Below are positions 54,381-63,837 of a stretch of 64,000 nucleotides of DNA, piece by piece (within the stretch, counting starts at the first letter, position 1; each line of letters opens with the position of its first letter). The stretch lies in assembly GCF_002284575.1 (NCBI RefSeq), contig NZ_NPKJ01000057.1, forward strand, positions 66,079 to 130,078, given 5' to 3'. This stretch comes from Mesorhizobium temperatum (GTDB lineage Bacteria; Pseudomonadota; Alphaproteobacteria; Rhizobiales; Rhizobiaceae). Below the pieces are notes generated by a model. The model saw nothing but the letters and a program-made list of their open reading frames with translations, was not told the origin of the DNA and searched no databases. The position numbers were made by a program, and so were the translations under genes.

Positions 54381-55436
54381 ATGGCGGTCCAAAATTCTAT
54401 ACATCCTATCGGCCCTCTGGGAAGCGGTGCGAGCATGTCGACTAGAGAACTTCTCGAGGCGGCCGCCGATGAAGTTTGGAGCCCATACGTGTATCACCAG
54501 ACGTTCGATGGCTCGGATGCAACGCAGATTATCGCCGAGGATGCGCAGCAGCCAAGGGTTCATTCTAGCGACGCTCTTTGTTGCGGCACATTCGGCGAGT
54601 TGCTGCAAGGTCAGCTGCCGGTCGGCTCGGTTCCCCGGGACCCTCACTTCTTGGTCACGATGCCCATCGCGCTCTTTGCGCGAGCTCACTTCATGCCGAT
54701 TGCAGGCACACGATCCGTAACCGTTTATCCGTCACATAAAGTCAAAGCAAAACGACTGGCTGAGAATTTCGTGATTGCGCTCGGCGTCTCAGGAGGAATC
54801 CTCCTTTTGCAATCTGAACTCCCAGAAGGCAAAGGGCTGGCGAGTTCGTCTGCGGACCTTGTTGCGACTGCACGGTCAATCGCCGGGTGCTTCAAGCGTA
54901 GAGTCCCGACATCGTTGATTGAGAAGCTAATGGCGGAGATCGAGCCATCCGACGGGGTGATGTACCCTGGCGTGGTCGCATATCAACAGCGAGCATGTAG
55001 CCTTCTCTCCTTCCTTGGGCAAATGCCGCCGCTTGCAATCGTTGGTATCGATGAAGGAGGGACGGTCGAAACCGTCGACTATGATCAACGGCGGGGTGAA
55101 AACTCCGCCAGTCAAAGAGCAGAGTATCACGAATTACTCGACCGCGCACGGATAGCAATTTCGCAGGGTGACACGGCCACGATAGGCAGAATAGCTACAG
55201 CCAGCGCCCTCCTGCATCAGGAGCGGGCTCCAAAGGAGCATCTGAACTCGATGCTGAAAGTATCCGAGGCCACTGACGCTCTTGGGGTCATAGTCGCGCA
55301 CAGCGGCACAATGATTGGAATCCTACTTGATCGAATGGCGGCCGACTTCTCACAAAAGCTTCGGTCCGTGCTCTCCTATGTATCGCCGTTCGACAACTCG
55401 CCAAGAATATATCTGACCATGACTGGCTGCCGGTGA
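54381..55436 (+). CDS. PduX-like GHMP kinase (probable L-threonine kinase)
   Basis: A 351-residue GHMP-superfamily kinase. PduX-type segments are CCGTFGELLQGQLP (about 67-80), the ATP-binding LPEGKGLASSSADLVATA (about 147-164), IEPSDGVMYPGVV and VIVAHSGTMIGILLDR near the C-terminus. PduX phosphorylates L-threonine to O-phospho-L-threonine for cobamide side-chain synthesis. No cobalamin gene is near; instead a PLP enzyme follows after ten bases, so phosphothreonine is likely a substrate there. The ATG at 54381 follows GGGGAAG. An N-terminal extension of about 60 residues compared with PduX has no clear motif. Confidence 0.75.
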   Translation: MAVQNSIHPIGPLGSGASMSTRELLEAAADEVWSPYVYHQTFDGSDATQIIAEDAQQPRVHSSDALCCGTFGELLQGQLPVGSVPRDPHFLVTMPIALFARAHFMPIAGTRSVTVYPSHKVKAKRLAENFVIALGVSGGILLLQSELPEGKGLASSSADLVATARSIAGCFKRRVPTSLIEKLMAEIEPSDGVMYPGVVAYQQRACSLLSFLGQMPPLAIVGIDEGGTVETVDYDQRRGENSASQRAEYHELLDRARIAISQGDTATIGRIATASALLHQERAPKEHLNSMLKVSEATDALGVIVAHSGTMIGILLDRMAADFSQKLRSVLSYVSPFDNSPRIYLTMTGCR

Positions 55437-55446
55437 GGTAAGTAAT

Positions 55447-56502
55447 ATGAACTCCGCCCGCAAACGCCTGCCATTCACCAGCTATTCTGATGCCTATGCT
55501 CTCCCCAGCATTATTAGGTGTGGGACAAACCTATATCTCGCGCAGTTCGCCTTCATGAAGCTTCTCCCTGCGAAGTACATCGTCGAGCAAGCGCTGGCTC
55601 GAGGGACTTTGACTCACGGCATGAAGGTTCTCGAGACATCGAGCGGAACCTTCGCACTGGGTTTGGCGGTAGTTTGTCGGGAACGTGGATTCCAGCTCGA
55701 AATCTTCACAGACCCAGTGATGGACAAAGGCCTGGAAAACAGGTTGACCTCCTTGGGAGCCGACGTCTTCATCATAACTGAAAAGGCGAAGCAGGGTGGC
55801 TATCAAAGAAGCCGCCTCGACGCATTACACGCTAGGATGAGACAGTTGGGCCAGTCCTGTTTCTGGCCCCGGCAATACGAAACACCGGACAACCCCGCGG
55901 CCTATAAGCTCTTCGCCGATCAGATATCGGGGATGTTGGACGCCGACGTAACTTTGGTCGGTTCTGTGGGGTCTGGCGGCTCTACTTGCGGAACGATAGA
56001 GCGCCTCCGCCAAAAAGCCCCTGGCGCGCGCCTGATTGGAGTGGACACATTTAACAGCGTCATTTTTGGCCAACAGGATGGCGAACGGAAACTGCGGGGG
56101 CTGGGGAACAGTCTTGTCCCCAAGAACGTGAAGCATGAACTGTATGACGAGGTGCATTTCATCTCGGCTCCGCTCGCATTTGCTGCAACGCGAACCCTCC
56201 ACGAGCGGCACGCCGTTTTCGCCGGTCCGACCTCCGGAGCGAGCTACATCGTCGGGCGTTGGCGCGCTCGACAGTATTCAGGAGAGACCGTAGTCGTCAT
56301 ATGTCCTGATGAAGGCCACCGCTACGTTGAAGCCGTTTACGACCACGAGTGGCTCAAGCAGAACGGATGTCTACATGAAGGTGTTCTGCTGGAAGCGCCG
56401 GCAACCGAAAATCACCCTTCGACCGCTCTCCCGCCATGGAACCGATATCTTTGGAAGCGGAAAAGCCGGGAAGCTGTCTTGAGCCTTTTGGAGGAAATTT
56501 GA
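55447..56502 (+). CDS. Cysteine-synthase-like PLP enzyme
   Basis: A 351-residue fold-type II PLP protein. The Schiff-base lysine is probably Lys38 in FMKLLPAKYIVEQA, aligned with SVKxRxA of cysteine synthases; ETSSGTFALGLA is the substrate loop and GSVGSGGSTCG the phosphate-binding loop. Such enzymes replace a beta leaving group (acetate or phosphate) by a nucleophile. With a threonine kinase upstream and an argininosuccinate-lyase domain downstream, an amine such as aspartate attacking the dehydrated phosphothreonine is the expected chemistry. Sequence around Lys38 is divergent from CysK, so it is not a housekeeping cysteine synthase. Stop overlaps the next start (TGATG). Confidence 0.75.
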   Translation: MNSARKRLPFTSYSDAYALPSIIRCGTNLYLAQFAFMKLLPAKYIVEQALARGTLTHGMKVLETSSGTFALGLAVVCRERGFQLEIFTDPVMDKGLENRLTSLGADVFIITEKAKQGGYQRSRLDALHARMRQLGQSCFWPRQYETPDNPAAYKLFADQISGMLDADVTLVGSVGSGGSTCGTIERLRQKAPGARLIGVDTFNSVIFGQQDGERKLRGLGNSLVPKNVKHELYDEVHFISAPLAFAATRTLHERHAVFAGPTSGASYIVGRWRARQYSGETVVVICPDEGHRYVEAVYDHEWLKQNGCLHEGVLLEAPATENHPSTALPPWNRYLWKRKSREAVLSLLEEI

Positions 56503-59201
56503 TGAACAGAGGTAGCTTCCTTTTCGTGGAAAGCAACACGACTGGCACTGGCGAATTATTGATGAAGCGGGCCCGACTCCTGGGCTTTGAGACCTACCTC
56601 GTTACCCGCAATCCTGCGCGCTATCCGTTCCTTAAGGACTCGGTCGCTCAAGTGATCGAAGCTGAAACCCGTAGCCCGGATGAACTCATCGGGGTCGCCG
56701 CCAAATTAAGGAGGCTTGCAGGAATATATTCGTCGTCGGATTATTTTGTGGAAGCAGCGTCACGTGTCGCGACGGCAATGGGCTTACCAGCACCTAATCC
56801 GGAGGCTATAGCCACATGCCGAAACAAATGGAAGCAAGCGGCCGAGTTACAACGACAATCAATCGCGATCCCTGAAACTCGGCTGGCCACATCCATCAGA
56901 GACGTCGAGAATATTCTTGCCCAAGCTACTCTGCCGGTGGTCGTCAAGCCGGTGTCCGGCAGTGGAAGTAGCGGCGTGCGGTTGTGCGATAGTGCCGCAG
57001 CCGCCATCAAGGCGTTTGAGAATGCAAAGGGCGCACTGCTCGATCAAGTGGATCTGCCCAGTCCCGACATCCTCATCCAGAAATATATAGAGGGTAAAGA
57101 ATACTCTGCAGAGATAATTGCGTACGATGGGACGCTGCATTGCCTTGGAATTCTTGCCAAGCACAAAGGGCCGGCCCCCTGCTTCGTCGAGGTAGGGCAC
57201 GATTTCCCGGCCCCGCTTACGGAGCCGTCCCTCAAGGAACTGGCTCCTTTTGCTGCGCGAGCGGTTTCGGCGCTGGGCCTGAAGTTCGGACCGGCTCATG
57301 TGGAGTTCGTGATAGCGGAGTCGGGGCCCGTCATCATTGAGGTCAATCCCAGGTTGGCTGGAGGAATGATTCCAGTCATGCTCTCGCACACGTCGGGTAC
57401 CTCAATCCTGGACATGGTGATCGAACTTTACGCGGGAGAAGCGTTCACGCCTCCACGGGCGAGCGCAAAGGCGGGAGCCATCCGTTTCCGACTTGTTCAC
57501 AAGTCCGGCAAGCTCAAACGCCTAGGCTTCTCTCGAAATAGAGAGCCGACCGTGCCTGAAGCGGGTCTTCTGAAATCTGAGGGGGAGGAAGTTCAAATCA
57601 ATGGCGACTTTAGAGACCGGGTTGCCTACGCCATTGGCGTCGCTGATGAACTCAATGCCGCCGCCGCGGCAGCTGAACGGATGATCGATTCCATTGTGAT
57701 GGATATTGAGGCGGCTACCGGAGAGCCGGACGACAAGCAAGTTGCTGGGTCAAGCCAGGGCAGCTGGAACCTACATCCCGAAGCGATGAAGTTGCTCGCT
57801 CCACCTATCGAACTCTCGCGCGATGGCCGCCTTCTGCAGCACCAGGCGACCATCGACGAAGCACACCTGGTGATGCTCGCGGACCAGGGTCTGATCAGCC
57901 AGGCAGTCGCTGCCGATCTCCTCAAGCACATCTTGGACCTCCAGGATGATGGCTTTCAATCGTTGGAGGGCCGCGATGCTCCGCGTGGCCTCTACCTTGC
58001 CTATGAGGCCGAACTTGCCGCCAGAGCTGGCCCGGAAAAGGCCGGCTGGCTGCACCTCGCGAGGTCCCGCAACGACTTGAACGCGACTATTTCTCTCCTG
58101 GCCCTTCGGGAAGCTGCGTGTTCCATCTCGCAAGGAATAGGAACTGCCCAAGATGCCCTGCTTCAGCGAGTGGAGGAAGCATCGAGACTTGTGGCTCCGT
58201 TGTACAGTCAGTACCAGATCGCACTCCCTGGGTCGCCAGGGCACTACCTGCTCGGTGTCTTTTTCGCTCTGGGACGCGAGCGCCAGCGCCTCCATTGCCT
58301 GCTGGAAGACATCAGGAACTGCCCTATGGGAGCTGGTGCTGGCGGAGGCACCAGTATGCCTATAGATCCCTTGAAGACCGCAAATCTTCTGGGATTCGAA
58401 TTACCGTCATTCAACTCACTTGATGCGGTTGCAAGCCGCGATCATCACCTGCAAGGGCTTTCAGTCTTCGCTGGCGTTTCAATTTTGCTCAGTCGTGTGG
58501 CCCAGGACCTGCAGGTTTGGACGACGCGGGAGTTCGCGCTCATCGACGTTCCTCACAGTCTTGCCGGCGGCTCTTCCATGCTCCCCCAAAAGAAGAACCC
58601 GTTTTTGCTTGAACACATTAAGGGGTCGGCAAGCACCGTGGTTGGAGCCTACGTTTCCGCGGCAACAGCCACCTGCAAATCGCCTTTCAGCAACTCGATC
58701 GAAACGAGCAACTACGGCTGCTCTTCATTGGGCCTAGCAGAAGATGCCCTGAAGCGGGCCATTATCCTCACGTCGCTAATCGTGAGGTTCATGTCGTTCA
58801 ACGAGAGGTCGATGCGTGAAAATCTGGAAGACGGCTCATCGATGACGGCTGTCGCCGCCGAACGGATGGCGTCGCGAGGCGTTCCTTTCAGGAAGGCCCA
58901 CACAATAATTGGCCAGATCGCCAGGCGTCTGTCTCAGGATAGCTGCGCCGCGGAGCGCCGAAGCGAGTTGGCCAGCCACCTCGCTGGCGTATTACCGGAA
59001 AGTCTCGAAGAGTGCAGGGATGCTCTGCAGTTCGGGGGAGGACCTGGAAAACGATCAACCGACGACCAGCTTTCCGTAGCAAAAGCGCTCCTTCGGGACA
59101 TGCAGCTGAAAAGCGCGGATATATCGGAACGCTGGGCTCACGCTGAGGTGCACCGCAAAAGGAGGGTAAAAGAACTCATTGATCGGCACCCAGCCACCTA
59201 A
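56502..59201 (+). CDS. ATP-grasp / argininosuccinate-lyase fusion protein
   Basis: An 899-residue two-domain protein. Residues 1-430 form an ATP-grasp ligase: VVVKPVSGSGSSGVR (about 146-160), IQKYIEGKEYSAEII, and the metal-binding IIEVNPRLAGG (about 277-287). Residues 450-899 form a fumarase/argininosuccinate-lyase domain: LARSRNDLNATI (about 518-529) and the signature GGSSMLPQKKNPF (about 688-700). The lyase half would release fumarate from an aspartate adduct; the ligase half would join a carboxylate to an amine with ATP. The gene overlaps the PLP enzyme by one base after a GGAGG site. Both halves keep their catalytic motifs, so a true bifunctional enzyme is likely. Confidence 0.83.
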   Translation: MNRGSFLFVESNTTGTGELLMKRARLLGFETYLVTRNPARYPFLKDSVAQVIEAETRSPDELIGVAAKLRRLAGIYSSSDYFVEAASRVATAMGLPAPNPEAIATCRNKWKQAAELQRQSIAIPETRLATSIRDVENILAQATLPVVVKPVSGSGSSGVRLCDSAAAAIKAFENAKGALLDQVDLPSPDILIQKYIEGKEYSAEIIAYDGTLHCLGILAKHKGPAPCFVEVGHDFPAPLTEPSLKELAPFAARAVSALGLKFGPAHVEFVIAESGPVIIEVNPRLAGGMIPVMLSHTSGTSILDMVIELYAGEAFTPPRASAKAGAIRFRLVHKSGKLKRLGFSRNREPTVPEAGLLKSEGEEVQINGDFRDRVAYAIGVADELNAAAAAAERMIDSIVMDIEAATGEPDDKQVAGSSQGSWNLHPEAMKLLAPPIELSRDGRLLQHQATIDEAHLVMLADQGLISQAVAADLLKHILDLQDDGFQSLEGRDAPRGLYLAYEAELAARAGPEKAGWLHLARSRNDLNATISLLALREAACSISQGIGTAQDALLQRVEEASRLVAPLYSQYQIALPGSPGHYLLGVFFALGRERQRLHCLLEDIRNCPMGAGAGGGTSMPIDPLKTANLLGFELPSFNSLDAVASRDHHLQGLSVFAGVSILLSRVAQDLQVWTTREFALIDVPHSLAGGSSMLPQKKNPFLLEHIKGSASTVVGAYVSAATATCKSPFSNSIETSNYGCSSLGLAEDALKRAIILTSLIVRFMSFNERSMRENLEDGSSMTAVAAERMASRGVPFRKAHTIIGQIARRLSQDSCAAERRSELASHLAGVLPESLEECRDALQFGGGPGKRSTDDQLSVAKALLRDMQLKSADISERWAHAEVHRKRRVKELIDRHPAT

Positions 59202-59212
59202 GGAGTGGATAT

Positions 59213-59320
59213 ATGGACAACGTCCAATGGTACTGGCGCCTTGCCTTGGCAATGGGTGGTGTCCCGGCGAGTAGATGCTATGGGGCGAGCGGCGAGGGTG
59301 CGGCGTTTCTTCGGCTCTGA
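59213..59320 (+). CDS. Short open frame (35 aa) after the fusion gene
   Basis: A 35-codon frame starts with an ATG seven bases after AAGGAG, eleven bases past the preceding stop. The product begins MDNVQWYWRLALAMGG and ends in FLRL. No family was recognised. It may be the truncated start of a further operon gene cut by the IS110 remnant that follows, or a small peptide gene in its own right. Confidence 0.4.
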   Translation: MDNVQWYWRLALAMGGVPASRCYGASGEGAAFLRL

Positions 59321-59340
59321 TAGATCGACCATCACAAGGA

Positions 59341-59970
59341 GGTCGCATGTCGCAGCTTTTTGACGCGAGCTGGTTACCGCTCTCGAACAGGATAATACGA
59401 TCGTCGCGGTCATCGAAATGTGGGCGTGCGACGTCGAGGCTTTGCCATCCCCAGCGTTGCCGGCTCACGTCAGCACCGGCGCGCCAAGACCGATCGTCTC
59501 AACGAGTTTTTTGATGCCCGCCTTTTTCGGCTGGCTGCGCGGTGAGAGTTGTAGTATGGCGGCGATCCGACGTTCGAAGAGGGGGGACGAGCGGCAGCCG
59601 GACCGCGAACGACAACCCTTGGCCGGTGAGCAGTCGCGGCTGGTCAACCGCGTCAAGGCGATTCTCGCCCGTTTCGCCATTCGGAGCTTCCATTTAGGCC
59701 TGTGGAACGGGCCGCCAAGCTCATGGCCTTCCGCACCGCGGAGGAAACGTGGCTGCCGGACAAGATCCGCGCCGAGCTCTACCGCTTTGCTTAAGCGGCT
59801 CGATCTCGTATGTGCGCAGATCCATAGCATCGAGGCGACCGCCTTCTCGTCGCGCCCAGTGGCGTTAAGCGGGCAATGACCCGATCGTTATGCCGCAGAC
59901 GTTGGCACTGGGCAGGGACCTTCTCATAATCGGCGCCGCGAGCAAGCTTGGATCCGCTTGCGCGGGCTAG
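59341..59970 (+). mobile_element. IS110-family transposase remnant
   Basis: Pieces in several frames: EQDNTIVAVIEM, HRRAKTDRLNEFF, FFGWLRGESCSMAAI, RQPDRERQPLAGEQSRLVNRVKAILARF and FRTAEETWLPDKIRAELYR. This is the central part of an IS110-type transposase. Multiple frameshifts; inactive. Confidence 0.65.
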
Positions 59971-60119
59971 CGCGTGGCGCACGCCGTCTAGGCAATCCTC
60001 AATTCGCTTGAGGCCAGGCCCCTGGCCTCACCGTCATGAAGATCGTCCCAAGCGCGGGAACGAAGGACCGACAAAGTAGAACGGATTTGGTCTTGGAAGT
60101 CAGCCCATGGAGCAAAACT

Positions 60120-61537
60120 ATGGATAGAGATTCGCACGAGAACAGTCGCCCTCAGATCCCGCAGGACGGGGGCTTTGACATCGTTGGTTCAATTGCCACA
60201 AACGTCGATGACGGCTTTACCATGGCGGCAGTTGGCGACATTCTTTATGCGCGGCCAGTAGTAAAAGGTCACTATCCCGGCCTGACCGATGTCCTCCGGA
60301 TTTTTGATGGGGCCGACGTCACCTTTGGCAACTTGGAAACCAACATCTTGGAGGTTCAGTCCAAAGGTTACCCGGAGGCTGACTTCGGCGGGGCCTTTTG
60401 CATCAGCGACCCCGAGTTGGGGCCTGACTTAAAGGCCATGGGTTTCGATATGTTAAGTCGCGCGAACAACCACACGCTCGACTGGGGCGTTGAAGGCATG
60501 CGCGAGACTAGCCGCATCCTTGATAAGAACGGGATCGTCCACGCCGGGGCGGGAGAGAACCTTGCTCAGGCCGGAGCTGCTCGCTTCCTTGAGACTCCGC
60601 GCGGAAGGGTGGCGCTGGTCTCCTTTGCGACGACGTTCGCAGCAATGGCTCGCGCCGGCGGTCCTGCGGGCGAGGCGCCAGGCAGACCGGGGCTCAATCC
60701 TCTCCGATTGACAAAGCGTATCGTGGTTCCGCCGACGATGCTAGAGAACCTCAGGCAGGTGCGCGAAGTGCTGCCAGGCTACAACCCGGCTGGAAAAGAT
60801 CCCAGCCAGGTCGTTCTCGACGGGGTCATCTTCAAAGCGGGCGACAAAGTAGGTTACAGCTTCGAACCTAACTCGTTTGACATCGCCGATATTCAGCGCA
60901 ATCTTCGCCGGGGCAAGCAGATGTCCGACTTCTGCATCGTTACGAACCACGAGCACGAGCCAGGGGTGTGGAGCCAAGAACCGTCTGATTACGAACAATC
61001 GTTTGCCCGCAAGCTCATTGATGCAGGGGCAGACGCATACATCGTGCATGGACCGCACCAGTTACGAGGCATCGAGATCTACAAAGGTCGACCTATTTTT
61101 TTTAGCTTGGGAAATTTCTTCTGTCAGGACCTTCGGACACCACTAGGTGCAGACGCGTACGCTATCTACGGCATGGACCCGCGGGTCGATACAGATGCCG
61201 AGTGACTGTCAACGAGGTAGCAAAAGGGTATCCAACGGCGGAGGGACTTGCAGGCCCCCAATCTGACACGATTTTCTATGAGAGTGTTGTCGCCATCAGC
61301 TGCTTTGAGCAGAACCAGCTCGTTCAATTGTTGCTCCACCCAATAGAACTCAGGCGTTCAAATAGATTTGCCAACCGGGGAGTGCCGCGGCTCGCACCAG
61401 CACCACAAGCAGCAGCTATTCTGGAGCGTCTCCAGAAACTCTCGAAGCCATTTGGCACGCGAATCGCAATAGAGAATGGCATAGGAGTGATCCAACTGCA
61501 GCCTAACTCGGCCCAACGCGGCCCCCCGATGGACTAA
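60120..61537 (+). pseudogene. CapA-family gene, copy 2, one-base frameshift
   Basis: Closely similar over its length to the CapA gene at 45475, with the same motifs (AVGDIL, FGNLETN, RANNHTLDWG, NHEHEPGVW, HGPHQLRGIE, FSLGNFF). The ATG at 60120 follows GGAG. Copy 1 reads GATGCCGAGGTGAC; here GATGCCGAGTGAC lacks one G near 61200, creating a stop at 61203. The remaining C-terminal 111 codons are open from a GTG at 61202 that overlaps this stop. It may be a pseudogene, two coupled half-genes, or a sequencing error; all metal motifs are in the first part. Confidence 0.72.
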
Positions 61538-61544
61538 GGCTTGT

Positions 61545-61700
61545 TGAGATCAAGCGTGAGTTAATGACGGCGGCTGCGAGATTGATGATGGCTGCAAAGC
61601 TCTGATAGGTTTTGTCGGCTCGCATGGCGATACGCTTGAACTCCTTGAGTTTGCAGAAGAAGTTCTCGATCAGGTGGCGCTATTTGTAGAGTTCCTTTGT
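61545..61700 (-). mobile_element. IS5-family transposase C-terminal remnant
   Basis: On the minus strand RHLIENFFCKLKEFKRIAMRADKTYQSFAAIINLAAAVI is the C-terminal DDE-Glu region of IS5-type transposases. An in-frame stop precedes it (ELYK then TAG). Only the last 50 codons are left. Confidence 0.7.
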
Positions 61701-61869
61701 CAAGCGGCATGGGAGAAGCGCGGGCGTGAGTGCTGTGAGATAACGATCTTGGCGCCGCGCTGGTTCAGGTGTAAGCGATGCGCCGAGGCACCTTTCCAGA
61801 AATCGTTTAGTAGTGCTCTATAGTAAGGCAGCCGTTGGTCCTCGCGTCGCCGCCGATCACTCCGGATCG

Positions 61870-62290
61870 TCATAACGGGTGATCGCTGACGGCGGGGATG
61901 ACGAGGGCGATGTCTTTGTACGCCTCGTGCTCGATGAAGTGCGCGGTCTCGGGCCCCGGCCTGGGCTTGCCGAGGACGGGCTTCCGCTTTTTGTCGACGC
62001 AGTAGATCAGGATCGGCAGCAGCAGGCCGTGGTTGGGGTTGTCGAGGTCGAGTAGCCGTCTCCAGCTTTTGATGTTGAGATTCATGGCCGCGTAGAACCG
62101 CGGGCACCACGGCCGGGGGTCGATGCCGCCGCTGGGTTGGTTGCGAATCGGGGCGCATAATCCTGCGGTCTGTCGAAGAGCGTCTCGTTGATCCGGTTGT
62201 GGATCCTGGCGACGCTGGCAAACACGGCGTGATCGGTTGCATACCCTTTGGCCAAGACGTCGCGCCGTAACCCCATGAACGGGCACATCC
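61870..62290 (-). pseudogene. YecA/UPF0149-like protein remnant
   Basis: Two frames together give GLRRDVLAKGYATDHAVFASVARIHNRINETLFDRPQDYAPRF, GIDPRPW, FYAAMNLNIKSWRRLLDLDNPNHGLLLPILIYCVD and AYKDIALVIPAV. The layout resembles UPF0149/YecA proteins. A frameshift near 62100 breaks it. The remaining stretches 61701-61869 and 62291-62514 show no gene. Confidence 0.4.
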
Positions 62291-62514
62291 GAAGACGTTA
62301 AGTCGGGTTTTCATTGACGCCCCCGCGGCTGATCTTTCCGCAGGAACAGAGAGAGCGTCTGGAATGTCGTAGGAGTCGACCGCCGCGTCGATGCTCCAGT
62401 AGGCGACATCCCGTTGCCGATGATTGGCCATCCCGAACAATATGCGCGGTGACCTGAGACCCCGAAGCTCCTCCAGTTTTTGGTAGAGTCCGTTCCGACC
62501 AAGGAGACGGACGA

Positions 62515-63810
62515 ATGAAGCGTTCACGGTTCACGGAAGAACAAGTCATCGCGATCTTGAAGGAGCAGGAGGCGGGAATGAAGACCGCCGATGTCTGCCG
62601 CAAGCACGGGATCTCGGAAGCGACTTTCTACAAATACAAGGCCAAGTTCGGCGGTATGGACGTTTCCGACGCCCGCAGGCACGCCGTCGCTTCCAAGGCC
62701 GACAACGTGGAATATGTTCTTACCGATATCAATTCCGTAGACCGCGGCAGGGCGCGGCACATTGCGTTTTGGCATTGCAACCTCCTTCGGTTTGACAGCC
62801 TCATGATGCGGCAGGAGGACGAGGCGGACCATCCCATTAATGGTGACGCCCGATGCCAAGCGATGCGCTGTGGCCCACGCCTGCGAGCAGCATGGGGCGA
62901 GCCAGCGTCGGGCGTGCAAGGCTCTTTTCGTCGATCGCTCGAGCGTTCGCTACATAAGCATCCGGCCGGATGATGCCGTCTCTCGAGCTGCGATGAAGAC
63001 GGTGGCAGCCGAACGACGCCGCTTCGGCTACCGGCGCATCCACATTCATGCTTGAACGGCAAGGGATCGTGATGAACCAGAAGAAGCTGCGGCGGCTTTA
63101 CCGGGAGGAGAAGCTCCAGGTCCGCAAGCGTGGCGCCGCAAGCGGGCCTTGGGAACAAGAAGGCCGATGATCGCGCCGGGCCGGATGAACGAGCGCTGGA
63201 GCCTGGACTTCGTCAGCGACGCCTTCACAGATGGTCGGCGGTTCCGGGTTCTGGCCGTCGTCGACGACTTCACGCGGGAATGCCTGGCTCTGGTCGCGGA
63301 TACGTCGCTGTCGGGCGCCCGCGTCGTCTGGGAGCTGGATGCCGTCATCGCCCGCCGCGGCAGGTCTCGCACGATCGTCTCGGACAACGTCCTAAGCGGA
63401 AGGAAATGGAGAAGACAGTCAAAGTCTCTCTGTTCGCCAGCATGCTCTCGCTGCGTGACGCTGGTCAAGTCGTATCATCGAACCAGGCGGCTTCCACCGG
63501 CAAGGGAAAAGGTCTCGTCCATAGCAAACACAGGGTACGCGTGATGGCGGCCCTCACCGTCCTCAACACGAGCTTCTCATCCAGGTGGAAGACCCGAACA
63601 TTATCTACAGGGTCATCGAAGCGATGGCATCGAATGGCATTACATCGCACCCGGCAAGCCGATGCAGAACGGATACGTGGAGAGCTTCAACGGCCGGTTT
63701 CGCGACGAATGCTTGAACGAAACGCTGTTCTCCACCCTCACGCAAGCGCGGGTAGCAATCGATCTATGGAAGGAGGATTACAACCGGAACAGACCACACT
63801 CACCGCTGCG
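62515..63810 (+). mobile_element. IS3-family element remnant (orfA and orfB)
   Basis: ATG at 62515 starts IS3 OrfA (MKRSRFTEEQVIAILKEQEA, CRKHGISEATFYKYKAKFGG). After about 59 codons it is interrupted by an IS110 scrap. OrfB restarts at about 62840 (VTPDAKRCAVAHACEQHG), with frameshifts to RWSLDFVSDAFTDGRRFRVL (first Asp), VVDDFTREC, and, after about 230 unrelated bases (63390-63615), to KPMQNGYVESFNGRFRDECLNETLFS (Glu). Inactive mosaic. Confidence 0.78.
62680..62775 (-). mobile_element. IS110-family N-terminal scrap inside the IS3 remnant
   Basis: From ATG at 62775 on the minus strand: MPKRNVPRPAAVYGIDIGKN then IFHVVGLGSDG, the start of an IS110-type transposase. It interrupts the IS3 orfA. 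Confidence 0.6.
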
Positions 63811-63837
63811 CGCCGCCCCAGCCGCTCGCCGTCGCGA

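Noticed and set aside
61195..61210. Programmed frameshift in capA copy 2
   Set aside because: No slippery heptamer or following hairpin was seen; a simple one-base loss against copy 1 explains it. Kept as a pseudogene with the GTGA restart noted.
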